From contig DBYD01000046.1 of assembly GCA_002309855.1 (NCBI GenBank), positions 250 through 15,981 on the forward strand: 15,732 nucleotides of DNA. The letters are read 5' to 3'. The DNA is from Bacteroidales bacterium UBA1195. Lineage in GTDB: Bacteria; Bacteroidota; Bacteroidia; Bacteroidales; WCHB1-69. The position numbers and the translations under genes are program-made. Shown here piece after piece: positions 15,527-15,732 of this stretch. Below the pieces are notes generated by a model, which saw only the letters and a program-made list of their open reading frames with translations, was not told the DNA's origin and did no database searches. Within the stretch, counting starts at the first letter, position 1. Every line of letters begins with the position of its first letter.

Positions 15527-15732
15527 ATGGAACAGACATTGGAAAGAAAATATCCTGTTGGAATCCAGACCTTTTCGGAGATACGGAAAGGCAATTACGT
15601 TTACATTGACAAGACCGACCTTGTATGGCAGATGACAAAAAACAAGTATGTTTTCCTCAGCCGCCCGCGCAGGTTCGGCAAATCGCTGCTCACAACCACG
15701 CTGGATTCCTATTTCAAAGGGGAGAAAGAATT
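15527..15732 (+). CDS. AAA-ATPase-like / PD-(D/E)XK family protein, second copy (N-terminal part, runs off the window)
   Basis: The first 68 codons of a paralogue of the gene at 3079-4668, open to the window edge. The N-terminus MEQTLERKYPVGIQTF matches the other copy (MEQTTERKYPVGIQTF). YIDKTDLVW and the P-loop-like RPRRFGKSLL (residues 47-56) are both present. The copies differ by one codon of length just before VFLSRPRRFGK and by hand are roughly four-fifths identical in nucleotides over this stretch, ending in 26 identical bases at the window edge. The ATP-binding half should be followed by a nuclease-like half outside the window. Whether the gene is complete cannot be seen. It is divergent from rnr. 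Confidence 0.85.
   Translation, partial: MEQTLERKYPVGIQTFSEIRKGNYVYIDKTDLVWQMTKNKYVFLSRPRRFGKSLLTTTLDSYFKGEKE

Noticed and set aside
15366..15638. N-terminal extension of rnr upstream of 15365
   Set aside because: It would overlap the start of the divergent AAA-ATPase-like gene and its promoter, and the residues do not resemble any RNase R domain.
1..15732. Search for tRNA, rRNA, CRISPR arrays, insertion sequences, integrases and attachment sites
   Set aside because: No cloverleaf, regularly spaced direct repeat, transposase or integrase motif, or terminal inverted repeat was seen by reading. Apart from short local palindromes, the only repeats recognised are the paralogous gene pairs.

Overview
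The window comes from a Bacteroidales-type (phylum Bacteroidota) chromosome. The evidence is two large secreted proteins with type IX secretion (T9SS) C-terminal sorting domains, promoter -7 elements of the form TAnnTTTG upstream of several genes, weak Shine-Dalgarno sites, an AAA-ATPase-like/PD-(D/E)XK gene family typical of the phylum, and a DUF3822 gene directly upstream of rsmD. Most coding DNA is moderately GC-rich. Intergenic DNA and one segment of the first gene are AT-rich.

Layout. A 950-residue secreted serine-protease-like protein (72-2924, +) is closed by a strong intrinsic terminator (2991-3030). On the minus strand follow an AAA-ATPase-like/PD-(D/E)XK gene (3079-4668) and a GmhB-like HAD phosphatase (4911-5480). 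The phosphatase is divergent from nadB (L-aspartate oxidase, 5544-7118, +). A tightly packed plus-strand gene set then starts from a promoter near 7190: a single-TM protein (7268-7942), a DUF3822 protein (7943-8755), rsmD (8758-9297), yicC (9309-10184), an rlmB-like SpoU methyltransferase (10197-10952) and a second T9SS protease (10965-13205). Gaps are 0 to 12 bp, so it is probably one transcript. RNase R (rnr, 13209-15365, -) converges on it with three bases between the stop codons. The window ends in a second, truncated AAA-ATPase-like gene (15527 to edge, +).

How the genes relate. The 7.3-11.0 kb block is housekeeping RNA biology: 16S rRNA methylation, a YicC-type endoribonuclease and a 2'-O-ribose methyltransferase. 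A 3'-5' exoribonuclease lies just beyond it on the opposite strand. The two secreted proteins are paralogues with the same order: signal peptide, N-terminal pro-region, S1-like protease domain, beta-rich modules and T9SS domain. The second has a complete His/Asp/Ser triad. In the first the nucleophile position reads Asp, and its protease domain lies in a markedly AT-rich segment.

I do not see a clearly new defence, mobile or biosynthetic system. The observations most worth following are the probable pseudoprotease with a compositionally foreign catalytic domain, and the two AAA-ATPase-like genes in inverted orientation about 10.8 kb apart. Their 64-bp upstream blocks match at 60 positions and are better conserved than the coding sequence that follows. 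No tRNA, rRNA, CRISPR array or insertion sequence was recognised, and no gene-free stretch exceeds 300 bases.
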